Assembly: GCA_002494165.1 (NCBI GenBank)
Contig: DLBH01000001.1
Location: 1,606-49,008 of the forward strand
Length of the DNA: 47,403 nucleotides
Reading direction: 5' to 3'
Source of the DNA: Lachnospiraceae bacterium UBA7026
Lineage (GTDB): Bacteria; Bacillota; Clostridia; Lachnospirales; Lachnospiraceae
Made by a program: the position numbers and the translations under genes
The notes under the pieces: generated by a model
Seen by the model: only the letters and a program-made list of their open reading frames with translations
The model's database searches: none
What the model was told of the DNA's origin: nothing
In this document: positions 33,271 to 41,380 of the stretch, one piece after another
Layout of the letters: each line of letters opens with the position of its first letter
Numbering within the stretch: position 1 is the first letter of the stretch

Positions 33271-33567
33271 ATGCTTGAGATTAAAGATCTGGAAGCCTGG
33301 ACGAAAGAATATTTTGAAAAGCCCGAAAACCAGAACAAGGCTGCCAAAGCCTGTGAGAGATACGACCGGCTGCTGGTCAAGAATATCCGGCAGATGATAA
33401 TGTCCGGCGAGGAGACCATAGAAATCGAAAAGGCCGCCGGGCATGATCCCGGCAAGCGTCTGGAAAAGGCCAAGTATGAAGTACTTCCGTTTGTCAGGGT
33501 TGACGGGAAGAAGGGTAAGGTCCGGATCAATATGCTGGATCAGACCGCGGAATTTATAGAAGAATAA
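33271..33567 (+). CDS. Hypothetical protein, 98 residues
   Basis: I do not recognise the family. The protein is charged and soluble (many Lys and Glu), probably helical in the first 55 residues (LEAWTKEYFEKPENQNKAAK onwards) with a basic beta-like end (VRVDGKKGKVRIN). A GGGAGG ribosome binding site nine bases before the ATG and a strong terminator right after the stop show it is a real single-gene unit. It is divergent from the diol-dehydratase operon and convergent with the MacB-like permease; neither suggests a role. Confidence 0.65.
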   Translation: MLEIKDLEAWTKEYFEKPENQNKAAKACERYDRLLVKNIRQMIMSGEETIEIEKAAGHDPGKRLEKAKYEVLPFVRVDGKKGKVRINMLDQTAEFIEE

Positions 33568-33584
33568 AGATCTCATAAATCATA

Positions 33585-33657
33585 AAAAAGGGTGGCCGCA
33601 GCTGTCACCTGTCCTTTTCCCCGAATCGGACAGGCAGCAGCCGCGGCCACCCTTTTT
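33585..33657. terminator. Large bidirectional terminator
   Basis: AAAAAGGGTGGCCGC (33585-33599) pairs perfectly with GCGGCCACCCTTTTT (33643-33657), with an inner CCTGTCC/GGACAGG stem. The symmetric A/T tracts allow termination from both sides; it serves the 98-residue ORF and the convergent permease gene. Confidence 0.88.
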
Positions 33658-33768
33658 ATATGGTAATTTTTATGTCAGGGATAATCAATCATCCACTCTT
33701 ACTTTGCCAGCGGTGACTGACCGGCTCCGTTCCCCTTTATATAGCAGATAATTATTTCCCTCTTTTCA

Positions 33769-34995
33769 TCAGCCGATATAACGGAGGGCTTCAATGGGCT
33801 TTTTCCTGGCTGCCTTGTTAGCCGGATAAATACCAAAGAGAACTCCTATAGCCGTAGAAAAGAGAATGGATACCAGCACTACTCCCTGGGAGAGGCTGTA
33901 ACTGGTCCCGCTGAAGATACCGATTACCTTCAGCAGGATCCAGGAAGACAGGATACCGATCAGGCAGCCCATGAGACTGATAATGATAGCCTCTATGAGA
34001 AACTGCAGCATGATAGTTCCCCGGGTGGCCCCTATGGCCTTCCTGATTCCGATCTCCCTGGTTCTTTCCGTCACGGAAACCAGCATGATATTCATGATAC
34101 CGATACCACCCACCAGCAGGGAAATTCCTGCTATGCCGCCCAGCATCAGGGTCATGGACTGCTGGACACTGGCCATGGTCTCCGCGATCTCTGAGGAATT
34201 CTGGATGGTAAAGGCATCCGAGTCATCCTCCAGTCTGGTCAGAAGCAGACTCTGCAGCTCCGCCTCCGCCTCATCCATCTGCTGGTCATCCGCCGCAGAT
34301 ACGACGAAAGAGCTCACAGAGGAAGATACATTATTGACCAGTCTTCTCAGGGAAGTGTAGGGAACATAAGCCGCATAGTTTTTGTAACTGGAGGAATTCC
34401 TCCTCCTGGAACTACTGGAGGAGCTGGCCTCCAGAACACCAATAACCTCATACTCTATGCCGTTAAACTTTATGGTCTGGCCGACACAGCGGCTGCCTCC
34501 CATAATATCAGTGGCCAGGTCTGCACTGATCACCGCCACGTTGGTATGATTGTTCACGTCGGTAATGTTAAAATACCGTCCATTTTCTATACTCAGGCCG
34601 GTGATGGTCCCATAGGAACCACCGGTGCCGGTCACCTGGACCGAAGCCGTGGAATCACTGTCATCGGAAGCATACTTTTTGGAATAACTGCTGTAGGCAG
34701 TGACATTACCGTTAGCCGTGGCGGATACATCCGAGAGATATTCCGATTCAGCCACCATGGTATTGAGTTCATCCAGGCTGACCGGGCTTCCCTTATTATC
34801 AGAAATCTGCACGGTCAGAGTGCTGGTTCCCATGGAATTGATGGAATCCGTCACCGACCGGGTGGTCCCATTGGCAATGGAAACCAGGACGGTAAGCGCC
34901 ATAACGCCGATGATAATGCCAAGCATGGTCAGGAAGGATCTCATCTTACTGCCTGCGATGGCCTTTATGGACATTTTAAATGATTCACGGAACAT
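33769..34995 (-). CDS. MacB/FtsX-type ABC transporter permease
   Basis: 408 residues with the MacB layout: one membrane helix near the N-terminus (SFLTMLGIIIGVMALTVLVS), a large extracytoplasmic domain (about 45-280) and three C-terminal helices with the conserved SVTERTREIGIRKAIGATRG loop and the ending YPANKAARKKPIEALRY. Such permeases work mechanically with an ATPase and an adaptor, exporting peptides or acting in envelope stress. The adaptor gene lies 72 bases upstream, but no ATPase gene is in the cluster, and the permease itself has no ATPase domain. Confidence 0.9.
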   Translation of the reverse strand: MFRESFKMSIKAIAGSKMRSFLTMLGIIIGVMALTVLVSIANGTTRSVTDSINSMGTSTLTVQISDNKGSPVSLDELNTMVAESEYLSDVSATANGNVTAYSSYSKKYASDDSDSTASVQVTGTGGSYGTITGLSIENGRYFNITDVNNHTNVAVISADLATDIMGGSRCVGQTIKFNGIEYEVIGVLEASSSSSSRRRNSSSYKNYAAYVPYTSLRRLVNNVSSSVSSFVVSAADDQQMDEAEAELQSLLLTRLEDDSDAFTIQNSSEIAETMASVQQSMTLMLGGIAGISLLVGGIGIMNIMLVSVTERTREIGIRKAIGATRGTIMLQFLIEAIIISLMGCLIGILSSWILLKVIGIFSGTSYSLSQGVVLVSILFSTAIGVLFGIYPANKAARKKPIEALRYIG

Positions 34996-35067
34996 CCAGT
35001 CTCACCTCCCTGCCCCAAGAGGGCTTTTTCTTGATCCACCTAAATCCGGGTCTGGTCCCTGCAGCCA

Positions 35068-37233
35068 TTACATTCCTCCGGGACCGCCGCCCTGGCCGCC
35101 TCCTGAAGGCGGACCGCCCTGACCGCCAGGACCGCCCTGGCCATCAAATTCACGGTTTCCTTCTCCGTCGGACTGGTCGGAAGAACCGCTGATCTCATAG
35201 TAGACCTTGTCCCCTTCGCTGAGGCCGGAGGTAATCTGAACCATACCGCCATCCGATAAGCCCGTGCTTACCTCCACTTCTCCGGAGAGAGTACCATCGT
35301 CTTCCTTCTTTGTATAGACATAGGTCTTACCAGCTTTCTCGTGGATAGCCGCCGAAGGAATCTGAATCGCATTTTCCGCTTCTTCTATATTAATTACTGC
35401 TGTCGCCGACATACCCTCCAGCATACCTTCTGTCTTATCCACAGTAATCTCTACAGTGTATTTGGAGCTGCCGCTGTCTGAGGAGCTGGCCGTCCGGCCC
35501 ACTTCAGTAATCTGGCCGCTGATCTGGCTGCCGTCTAAGGCTTCAAGACTGACGTCCGCTGTCTGGCCGACAGAAACCGAATTAATGTCTGCCTCATCCA
35601 CTGTGACTGAAACCACCATAGTTTCTTCCGAAATCATGGTAAAGGCCTCTGTCATATCGACAGCACCTGAAGAAGAGGATGAACTGCTGCTGGAGGAAGT
35701 GGAACTGGATGAACCGGAACCGGACCCTCCCGCTGTGGATCCTCCGCTCTTTGAAGAGGCTGTTGAGGTCTTATTATGGCTTGAGGCAGTGGAAGTCTTA
35801 CTGCTGGTACTGGTGCTGCTTGTGTCACTGCTGGTATCGGAAGCCACGGAAGCTGTCAGGACAAGAATCAGTTTATTAGCTTCTGTATTATCTGTGTCTT
35901 TCACAGTGACGGTCTGCACCGCGAAATCTCCCATGGAAATCCCAGCATAATCTGTGGCAGTTGAAAAGGCATAGCCAGCCTTGGCTGTCAGAATCAGAGT
36001 GGCTGTGTAGGTCTTACCTGCCTGGAAATTCTCCTCTGGATCCCAGATGATCTGTCCACTGTAGTAATCAGTCTCACTGATCTCAGTCTGGGGGCTCTTT
36101 CCCGCGGCTGGATAGGTAAGAGACAAGCCCTCCACTGATTTGGAAGAAATGGCAGTCAGAGTCGTATACTTTTCCTCTGTTGATTCTGTCTCTGTCGTCT
36201 CTTCTGTCGTGGCCGCTTCTGTTGTCTCGGTTGTTTCCTCTGTAGAAGTTTCTGTCGTTTCTGTGGCTGCTTCTGTGGCAGCTTCCGTCGTCTCAGTGCT
36301 TGCTTCTGTTACCTCCTGTGTTGACTCTGTCGCTGACGCTTCTGTTGCCTGCGTCTGCTGACCGGCTGTCGTGTCAGCACTGAGTCTGGAAGCAAGGACC
36401 GGACCTGAAGCAGAAGTCGTCCTGGCAGAACTCTTCACAGCCATGCTAGTGGCGGTGATGCTGCCGGCACTGACTGTAGCAGATGCGGCGGTATCGCTGA
36501 CGCTGGTCTGGTCACTGGTCTGACTGCTGGTCTGTGTGCCGGTTTCTGTATTGGTTTCTGAGCTGTCAGAGCTACTGTCTGAGGAACTGTCTGAAGAAGT
36601 AGTGATATTGATAGCACCAATGGTTCCCGCCTGGTCCGCCGTCACATAACCCGACTCCAGGATGGCCTCCAGCTGGGCCTCTGCCTCCTCATAATCCTCC
36701 AGCTCATCTTTGTAAACAATATAGTTAAGATAATCATCGGATGTGGTATCATCGATATCGTCAAGGTCGTCAATCTCATCCTCCAGAGTGTCGATCTCTT
36801 CCCGGATAGAAAGGAGCAGTTTGGCTACGGAAGCAGGTTTGGCCTTGGCCAGTTTCTGACCCTTCTCCACCGTATCTCCCTCTGAGACCAGCAGTTCTTC
36901 CACTTCAATCCCTTCCGGGATATCAATGGATTCCGAGTCATCACTCTGCAGGGTTCCACTGCTGCTGATGGTTGTGGTGAGGTTACCTACCTTTGCTTCG
37001 GCTTCCCGGACCACCTTGTCCGTTTCTTCCGCATTGGAATTGGAAGAGGACCGGATCAGGACAAAGGCTCCTGAGGATAAAATGATAAGTCCCAGCAAAA
37101 CAAAAAATTTCCTTGATTTCAAAAAGCCCGGAAGGGCTCTTTTCTTTTTTCCTTTTTTCCCAGAAGGATCAGCAGTCATTCTCTCTCCCATCTCTTCTGT
37201 GAAATCATCATTCTTTTTAAAATATTTTCTCAT
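35068..37233 (-). CDS. MacA/HlyD-type adaptor with a giant extracellular insertion
   Basis: 721 residues. A basic N-terminus and one membrane helix (about 40-60) are followed by a lipoyl half-domain (IEVEELLVSEGDTVEKGQKL), a short helical hairpin (135-192) and the return strand VTADQAGTIGAINI (197-210). Residues 211-523 are then inserted: Ser/Thr/Glu-rich sequence, an Ig-like unit of the cell-surface type (YYSGQIIWDPEENFQAGKTY, ATLILTAKAGYAF) and a poly-Ser stretch. The adaptor resumes at 524 (MVVSVTVDEADINSVSVGQ) with beta-barrel and membrane-proximal parts and ends in a Gly/Pro-rich tail. ATG 37233 has GGGAGAG upstream. It partners the MacB-like permease downstream. Confidence 0.85.
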   Translation of the reverse strand: MRKYFKKNDDFTEEMGERMTADPSGKKGKKKRALPGFLKSRKFFVLLGLIILSSGAFVLIRSSSNSNAEETDKVVREAEAKVGNLTTTISSSGTLQSDDSESIDIPEGIEVEELLVSEGDTVEKGQKLAKAKPASVAKLLLSIREEIDTLEDEIDDLDDIDDTTSDDYLNYIVYKDELEDYEEAEAQLEAILESGYVTADQAGTIGAINITTSSDSSSDSSSDSSETNTETGTQTSSQTSDQTSVSDTAASATVSAGSITATSMAVKSSARTTSASGPVLASRLSADTTAGQQTQATEASATESTQEVTEASTETTEAATEAATETTETSTEETTETTEAATTEETTETESTEEKYTTLTAISSKSVEGLSLTYPAAGKSPQTEISETDYYSGQIIWDPEENFQAGKTYTATLILTAKAGYAFSTATDYAGISMGDFAVQTVTVKDTDNTEANKLILVLTASVASDTSSDTSSTSTSSKTSTASSHNKTSTASSKSGGSTAGGSGSGSSSSTSSSSSSSSSSGAVDMTEAFTMISEETMVVSVTVDEADINSVSVGQTADVSLEALDGSQISGQITEVGRTASSSDSGSSKYTVEITVDKTEGMLEGMSATAVINIEEAENAIQIPSAAIHEKAGKTYVYTKKEDDGTLSGEVEVSTGLSDGGMVQITSGLSEGDKVYYEISGSSDQSDGEGNREFDGQGGPGGQGGPPSGGGQGGGPGGM

Positions 37234-37283
37234 GATTTCTCTCCCTTCCTCTGGACTTTTAAAGCCGGCCGGGCAGACCATGC

Positions 37284-37332
37284 AAATAAAAAACCCAGCC
37301 CTGGAAAGCTTATAAATCGCTTCAGGCTGAGT
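37284..37332 (-). terminator. Terminator of the sugar ABC operon
   Basis: Minus-strand hairpin ACTCAGCCTG/CAGGGCTGGGT with an inner AAGC/GCTT stem, followed by TTTTTTATTT. It lies about 180 bases after the last permease gene and just before the adaptor's coding region. Confidence 0.7.
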
Positions 37333-37363
37333 TTATTAACTGTCAAACGATCCGCCCACTGAT

Positions 37364-37389
37364 ATACTTATACATATACAAGTATTATA
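37364..37389 (-). promoter_or_regulatory. Possible adaptor promoter with overlapping palindrome
   Basis: TATAAT (minus strand, 37389-37384) overlaps the inverted repeat ATACTT-10 nt-AAGTAT (37364-37385), which would cover the start point, as a repressor site would. No good -35 box. A transcript from here would run through the terminator at 37284-37332 before reaching the adaptor gene, which weakens the call. Confidence 0.35.
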
Positions 37390-37515
37390 GATTTATAAGC
37401 AATGTTATAAAAATACCTGCTATCAGCATAAATAGAATTTGTGAACAGAAATTGTTTTATTTTTTAATTAAATGTGACTCCTTACTTAATTCTTTATTTG
37501 ATTCCTTACTGACAT

Positions 37516-38496
37516 TCACTCTTTACTCTGTCTTGAAGCCGACAGCCGCCTTCTGGTAAATACATCGATCCAGACCATAAAAAGGATGACGATACCAAGG
37601 ACAAAGTTCTGCCAGTTTGAATCTACTCCCATGATATTCATGATATTGACAATCATGGTCAGGATAATGGCTCCAATCAAGGTGCCGGCTACGCCGCCCT
37701 CTCCTCCAAGGAGGGAGGTGCCTCCCACCACCACTGCCGCCACGATCTGAAGGCCGTAGGCCTCACTCATGCCGGCGTCCGCCGCATTGAGCCGGGCCGT
37801 GATCAGAATACCTCCCAGAGATCCGGTGATCCCACAGAGTATGTAGGAAAGAAGCAGAACTCTGAGGCTGCTGATGCCGGAGTAGTCCGCCGCCCGGCGG
37901 TTATAGCCGATCAGATAAACACTGCGGCCAAATATGGTTTTTCTCAGTAGAAAACTCAGAAGAAGGGCAGTCAGGCCTGTGATAATCACAGGAACCGGGA
38001 TTGGTCCCAGAAAGCCGATGCCAATGGTTGTAAAATTTCTTGGCAGATCATAGATCACGCCGCCGTTCATAACGATAGTCGCCAGGCCGGCAGCTACCAT
38101 ATTCATGCCGTAGGTGGCCACAAAAGATGGCAGACCTATGATTCCGACCATGATGCCGTTAAAGGTCCCGATCAGGATGCCGATAAGCAGGCAGAGCAAA
38201 ATAGTCAGTCCAACAGGAGTTCCTCCCACCAGCATCCGGGCACAAAAGCAGCCGGTCAGGGCCGCACAGCCTCCCACGGACAGGTCGATATTGCCGGTCA
38301 GAACCACTGCAGTAAGACCCAGACTCAGCATCAGCAATATGCTGGCCTGCCTGAAAATGGTCATCATATTCCTTATGGTCAGGAAGGATGAGGACAGGAG
38401 GCAAGAAACCAGAATCAAAAGCAGCAGGCTTATGAGAATAAAGAAATATTTGGATTCCATAAGCTTTTTCAGTTTTGTCATGCTTGTATCCTTCAT
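37516..38496 (-). CDS. Ribose/xylose-type ABC permease (RbsC-like), second
   Basis: 326 residues, about eight to ten membrane helices. Family motifs are visible: TGNIDLSVGGCAALTG, GLPSFVATYGMN, GYNRRAADYSGI and AAVVVGGTSLLGGEGGVAGT. With the other permease (38497-39594) it forms the membrane channel of a sugar importer. The gene starts immediately after the TAG of the preceding permease gene. Confidence 0.92.
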   Translation of the reverse strand: MKDTSMTKLKKLMESKYFFILISLLLLILVSCLLSSSFLTIRNMMTIFRQASILLMLSLGLTAVVLTGNIDLSVGGCAALTGCFCARMLVGGTPVGLTILLCLLIGILIGTFNGIMVGIIGLPSFVATYGMNMVAAGLATIVMNGGVIYDLPRNFTTIGIGFLGPIPVPVIITGLTALLLSFLLRKTIFGRSVYLIGYNRRAADYSGISSLRVLLLSYILCGITGSLGGILITARLNAADAGMSEAYGLQIVAAVVVGGTSLLGGEGGVAGTLIGAIILTMIVNIMNIMGVDSNWQNFVLGIVILFMVWIDVFTRRRLSASRQSKE

Positions 38497-39594
38497 CTAA
38501 TCCTCCTCTCTGCCTGCCGACCCATTTTTTCCAGTCACACTGCCGCTCACTTCTGCCGGCCCATTTTTTCCAGTCACACTGCCGACCGCCTCCGCCGGCC
38601 CATTTTTCAGGACGGAAGAAGAAATCCGGCCCAGGGGCAACTTCCTTATGGAAGCCCCTTTAAAGAGAACATCCATGATAATGGCCGCCAGGACAACACT
38701 ACCAATGATAGCCTGCTGGTAGATGGATGAGATTCCCACCTGGGTCAGGCCGGTTTTCAGGACCTGCATCATAAGTACACCAAAGACGGTACCCTCGACG
38801 CCGCCCCGGCCTTCCCTCATGGAGGTCCCGCCCAGAAGAACGGCAGCTATGGAGTTAAACTCCATGCCATTTCCCGCATTGGGATTGCCGGATTCGATCC
38901 TGCAGCAGACCAGGAGGGCGGCTGCCCCAGCCATAAGGCCGGCATAGCCAAAGGCCATGATAGTGGTCCTGCTTACACTTCCCCCGCTCAGGCTCAAGGC
39001 TTCCGGATTACCTCCCAGGGCCTTGATCTTCTTGCCAAAGCCAGTCATATGTAACAGCAGCCAGGTCAGAATAAAGATGAAAATGCTGATCCATACAGAC
39101 CAGGTCAGGCCCAGAAAGGAGGTCCTGGCTATGGTCCTGAAAATCGTGTGACGGTAATAAAGGGTCTGGCTGCCGCACAAAAGCAGGGCCGCCGATTTAA
39201 AGATATTCTGGGTTCCCAAAGTCACAATAAAAACCGGCAGTCTTCCCTTTGCCACCAGAAAACCGTTGAGAACTCCTCCTAAGCAGCTGACTGCCAGGAC
39301 ACAGAGAATGGAAAGTACCATGGGCATCCCCAGATTAAGCAGCAGAATCCACAGAACTCCGGCCATACTGACTATGGATCCCAGGGATAAATCTGTTCCC
39401 TGCAAAAGTACAATCAGGGTCTGGCCACAGGCCAGCACCAGGAGGGGCGCTGCCTGCCGCATAATAATAGCCATATTCTGGGGGGAAAGGAATTCCGGTA
39501 CCAGGGCAGTAAAGAGGACCAGCAGGAAAATCAGCATATAACAGGCAGAGGGAATTCTTCTGATCCACTTTTTCAAGCCTTTGTCACTCATCAT
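38497..39594 (-). CDS. Ribose/xylose-type ABC permease, first
   Basis: 365 residues with the same fold as its neighbour (QGTDLSLGSIVSMAGV, LPVFIVTLGTQNIF, GGNPEALSLSGGSV, LLGGTSMREGRGGVEGT). The C-terminus is extended by about 40 residues containing a 13-residue repeat (NGPAEAVGSVTGK, NGPAEVSGSVTGK) encoded by 39-base DNA repeats, absent from ordinary RbsC. The ATG overlaps the end of the ATPase gene by 11 bases. Two different permeases indicate a heterodimeric channel. Confidence 0.9.
   Translation of the reverse strand: MMSDKGLKKWIRRIPSACYMLIFLLVLFTALVPEFLSPQNMAIIMRQAAPLLVLACGQTLIVLLQGTDLSLGSIVSMAGVLWILLLNLGMPMVLSILCVLAVSCLGGVLNGFLVAKGRLPVFIVTLGTQNIFKSAALLLCGSQTLYYRHTIFRTIARTSFLGLTWSVWISIFIFILTWLLLHMTGFGKKIKALGGNPEALSLSGGSVSRTTIMAFGYAGLMAGAAALLVCCRIESGNPNAGNGMEFNSIAAVLLGGTSMREGRGGVEGTVFGVLMMQVLKTGLTQVGISSIYQQAIIGSVVLAAIIMDVLFKGASIRKLPLGRISSSVLKNGPAEAVGSVTGKNGPAEVSGSVTGKNGSAGREED
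38521..38598. repeat. 39-bp tandem repeat in the 3' end of the permease gene
   Basis: Units 38521-38559 and 38560-38598 share their first 25 bases and differ at five positions later, four of them transitions; a partial third unit begins at 38599. In frame they encode the 13-residue tail repeat. Confidence 0.9.
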
Positions 39595-41101
39595 GTCCCT
39601 CTCCTTTCCCGGCCAGCATCATCATTGATCCCAGGGTATCCTCTGTCAGGTCTTCCTTAGCTACCTGGCCGACGATCTGGCCCTCACTCATCACATAGAC
39701 CCGGTCACTCATTCCCATAATCTCAGCCATGTCTGAGGAGATCATCAGCAAAGCTTTTCCCTGGGAAGCCATGTCATTCATCAACCGGTATATCTCCACT
39801 CTGGCCCCGATGTCGATACCCCTGGTAGGCTCATCAAAAATCAGAACATCAGCGTCGGCACAAAGCCATTTGGCCAGGACAGTCTTCTGCTGGTTGCCTC
39901 CGGAGAGCATACGGACCTCCCTTTTCACATCCGGTGTGGCGATGGAAAGGTCCTCCACATATTTCTCTGAAATCTTTTCTTCCTTTTTGGAGTCGATGAT
40001 CCGGCCGGAAAAGACTTTTTTCAGACTGGCCGAAAGTATATTCCAGGAAATGGGGGCTCTCAGGGCCAGGCCCAGGTCCTTGCGGTCCTCGGGAAGCAGG
40101 CACAAGCCGGCCTCCACCATAGCACCGGGTCTCTTCCCTGTCATTCTTTTTCCATGGAGCCAGATTTCTCCAGACCCGGGCTTGTCCACTCCATAAATCA
40201 GTCTGGCCAGTTCGGTCCTTCCGGCCCCTGCCAGGCCGGCAATCCCGACGATCTCCCCCGAACGGACCTGCAGGGAACAGTCCCTGACAAAACCCCGCCG
40301 GTCAGAGATCTCCCTGACCTCCAACACCGTATTCCCATAGTTGAAATTCTCCCGCAGATAGATCCGGTTCAGATCTCTTCCCACCATCAGCTCAACCAGC
40401 TGCCGGTCACTGACCTGGCTCATCAGGGCCGTCCTGACCTGCCTGCCATCCCTCAGGATAGTGACCCGGTCACCGATCTGCCGCAGCTCCTGCATGCGGT
40501 GGGAGATGTAGAGGATAGCAATCCCCTTACTTTTCAAAAGACCGATCAGGTTGAAAAGAGCCTCAATCTCATGGTCAGACAGAGATGAGGTGGGCTCATC
40601 GAAGACCAGGACCCGGGGATGCATGGATACTGCCTTGGCAATCTCCACCATCTGCTGCTGGGCTATACCCAGAGATTTGACGGGACATTCTATATCGATA
40701 TCCTTGCAGGCCAGGTCAGCCAGAAGCTTCCTGGCTTCCTCTTTCATTTTCTTATGATTGATGAGCAAACCGCCGGGATAGCGGGGTTCCCGATTAAAAA
40801 AAATATTTTCCGCGGCATTGAGCCAGGGTACCATGGTAAGTTCCTGGTAAACCGCACCGATTCCCTTGGCAAGGGCCTCCTGGGGACTGTGGAACTCCAT
40901 TTGTTCACCGGCCAGAAAAAGCTGGCCCTGGTCAGGCCGGTGAACACCCAGGATACATTTTACCAACGTGCTTTTTCCGGCTCCGTTCTCTCCGGCCAGA
41001 ATGTGGACTTCCCCCGGATACAGGTCCAGGTCCACCTGGTCTAAAGCCTTGACGCCGGGAAATATTTTTGTGATATTCTTAGCCTGTAACAGGGCTTCCA
41101 T
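39584..41101 (-). CDS. Sugar ABC importer ATPase (RbsA/MglA-like, duplicated)
   Basis: 505 residues with two ATPase halves. The first has Walker A GENGAGKST, signature LGIAQQQM and Walker B VLVFDEPTSSL. The second has the degenerate Walker A GLAGAGRTE typical of this family, signature LSGGNQQK and Walker B VLIFDEPTRGID. It drives uptake of a monosaccharide with the two permeases downstream. ATG 41101 is chosen because AGGAGG lies nine bases upstream; an earlier in-frame ATG at 41128 lacks this. A terminator-like hairpin between it and the binding-protein gene may lower its expression. Confidence 0.93.
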   Translation of the reverse strand: MEALLQAKNITKIFPGVKALDQVDLDLYPGEVHILAGENGAGKSTLVKCILGVHRPDQGQLFLAGEQMEFHSPQEALAKGIGAVYQELTMVPWLNAAENIFFNREPRYPGGLLINHKKMKEEARKLLADLACKDIDIECPVKSLGIAQQQMVEIAKAVSMHPRVLVFDEPTSSLSDHEIEALFNLIGLLKSKGIAILYISHRMQELRQIGDRVTILRDGRQVRTALMSQVSDRQLVELMVGRDLNRIYLRENFNYGNTVLEVREISDRRGFVRDCSLQVRSGEIVGIAGLAGAGRTELARLIYGVDKPGSGEIWLHGKRMTGKRPGAMVEAGLCLLPEDRKDLGLALRAPISWNILSASLKKVFSGRIIDSKKEEKISEKYVEDLSIATPDVKREVRMLSGGNQQKTVLAKWLCADADVLIFDEPTRGIDIGARVEIYRLMNDMASQGKALLMISSDMAEIMGMSDRVYVMSEGQIVGQVAKEDLTEDTLGSMMMLAGKGEGHDE

Positions 41102-41251
41102 AAGCATTTTCCTCCTTGTATCCATCATACCACAAGCCGGCCCTTGCAGAAGCTATAAAATAGGCCGAATCCAGCCTACCGGGTGGTAATTTTTTTTACA
41201 AACCGTCCACCGCAGCTGTCTTTCTTTCACAAACCGACGGGCCGGCTATAG

Positions 41252-41294
41252 TAAAAAAAGAAAAGTCCCGCCACTATTCAGCAGACAGGACTTT
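41252..41294 (-). terminator. Attenuating terminator between binding-protein and ATPase genes
   Basis: Minus-strand stem AAAGTCCTG/CGGGACTTT (41294-41286 with 41270-41262, one G-T pair) followed by TCTTTTTTT. Partial readthrough would give more binding protein than transporter, as is common. Confidence 0.65.
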
Positions 41295-41380
41295 ACTCTT
41301 TTCTTCATATAAATACATATACAGCTATGGCTTGAAGATGGTTGCCACAGCATAAAAATCCCGCCGCAGGCTTATTCCTC

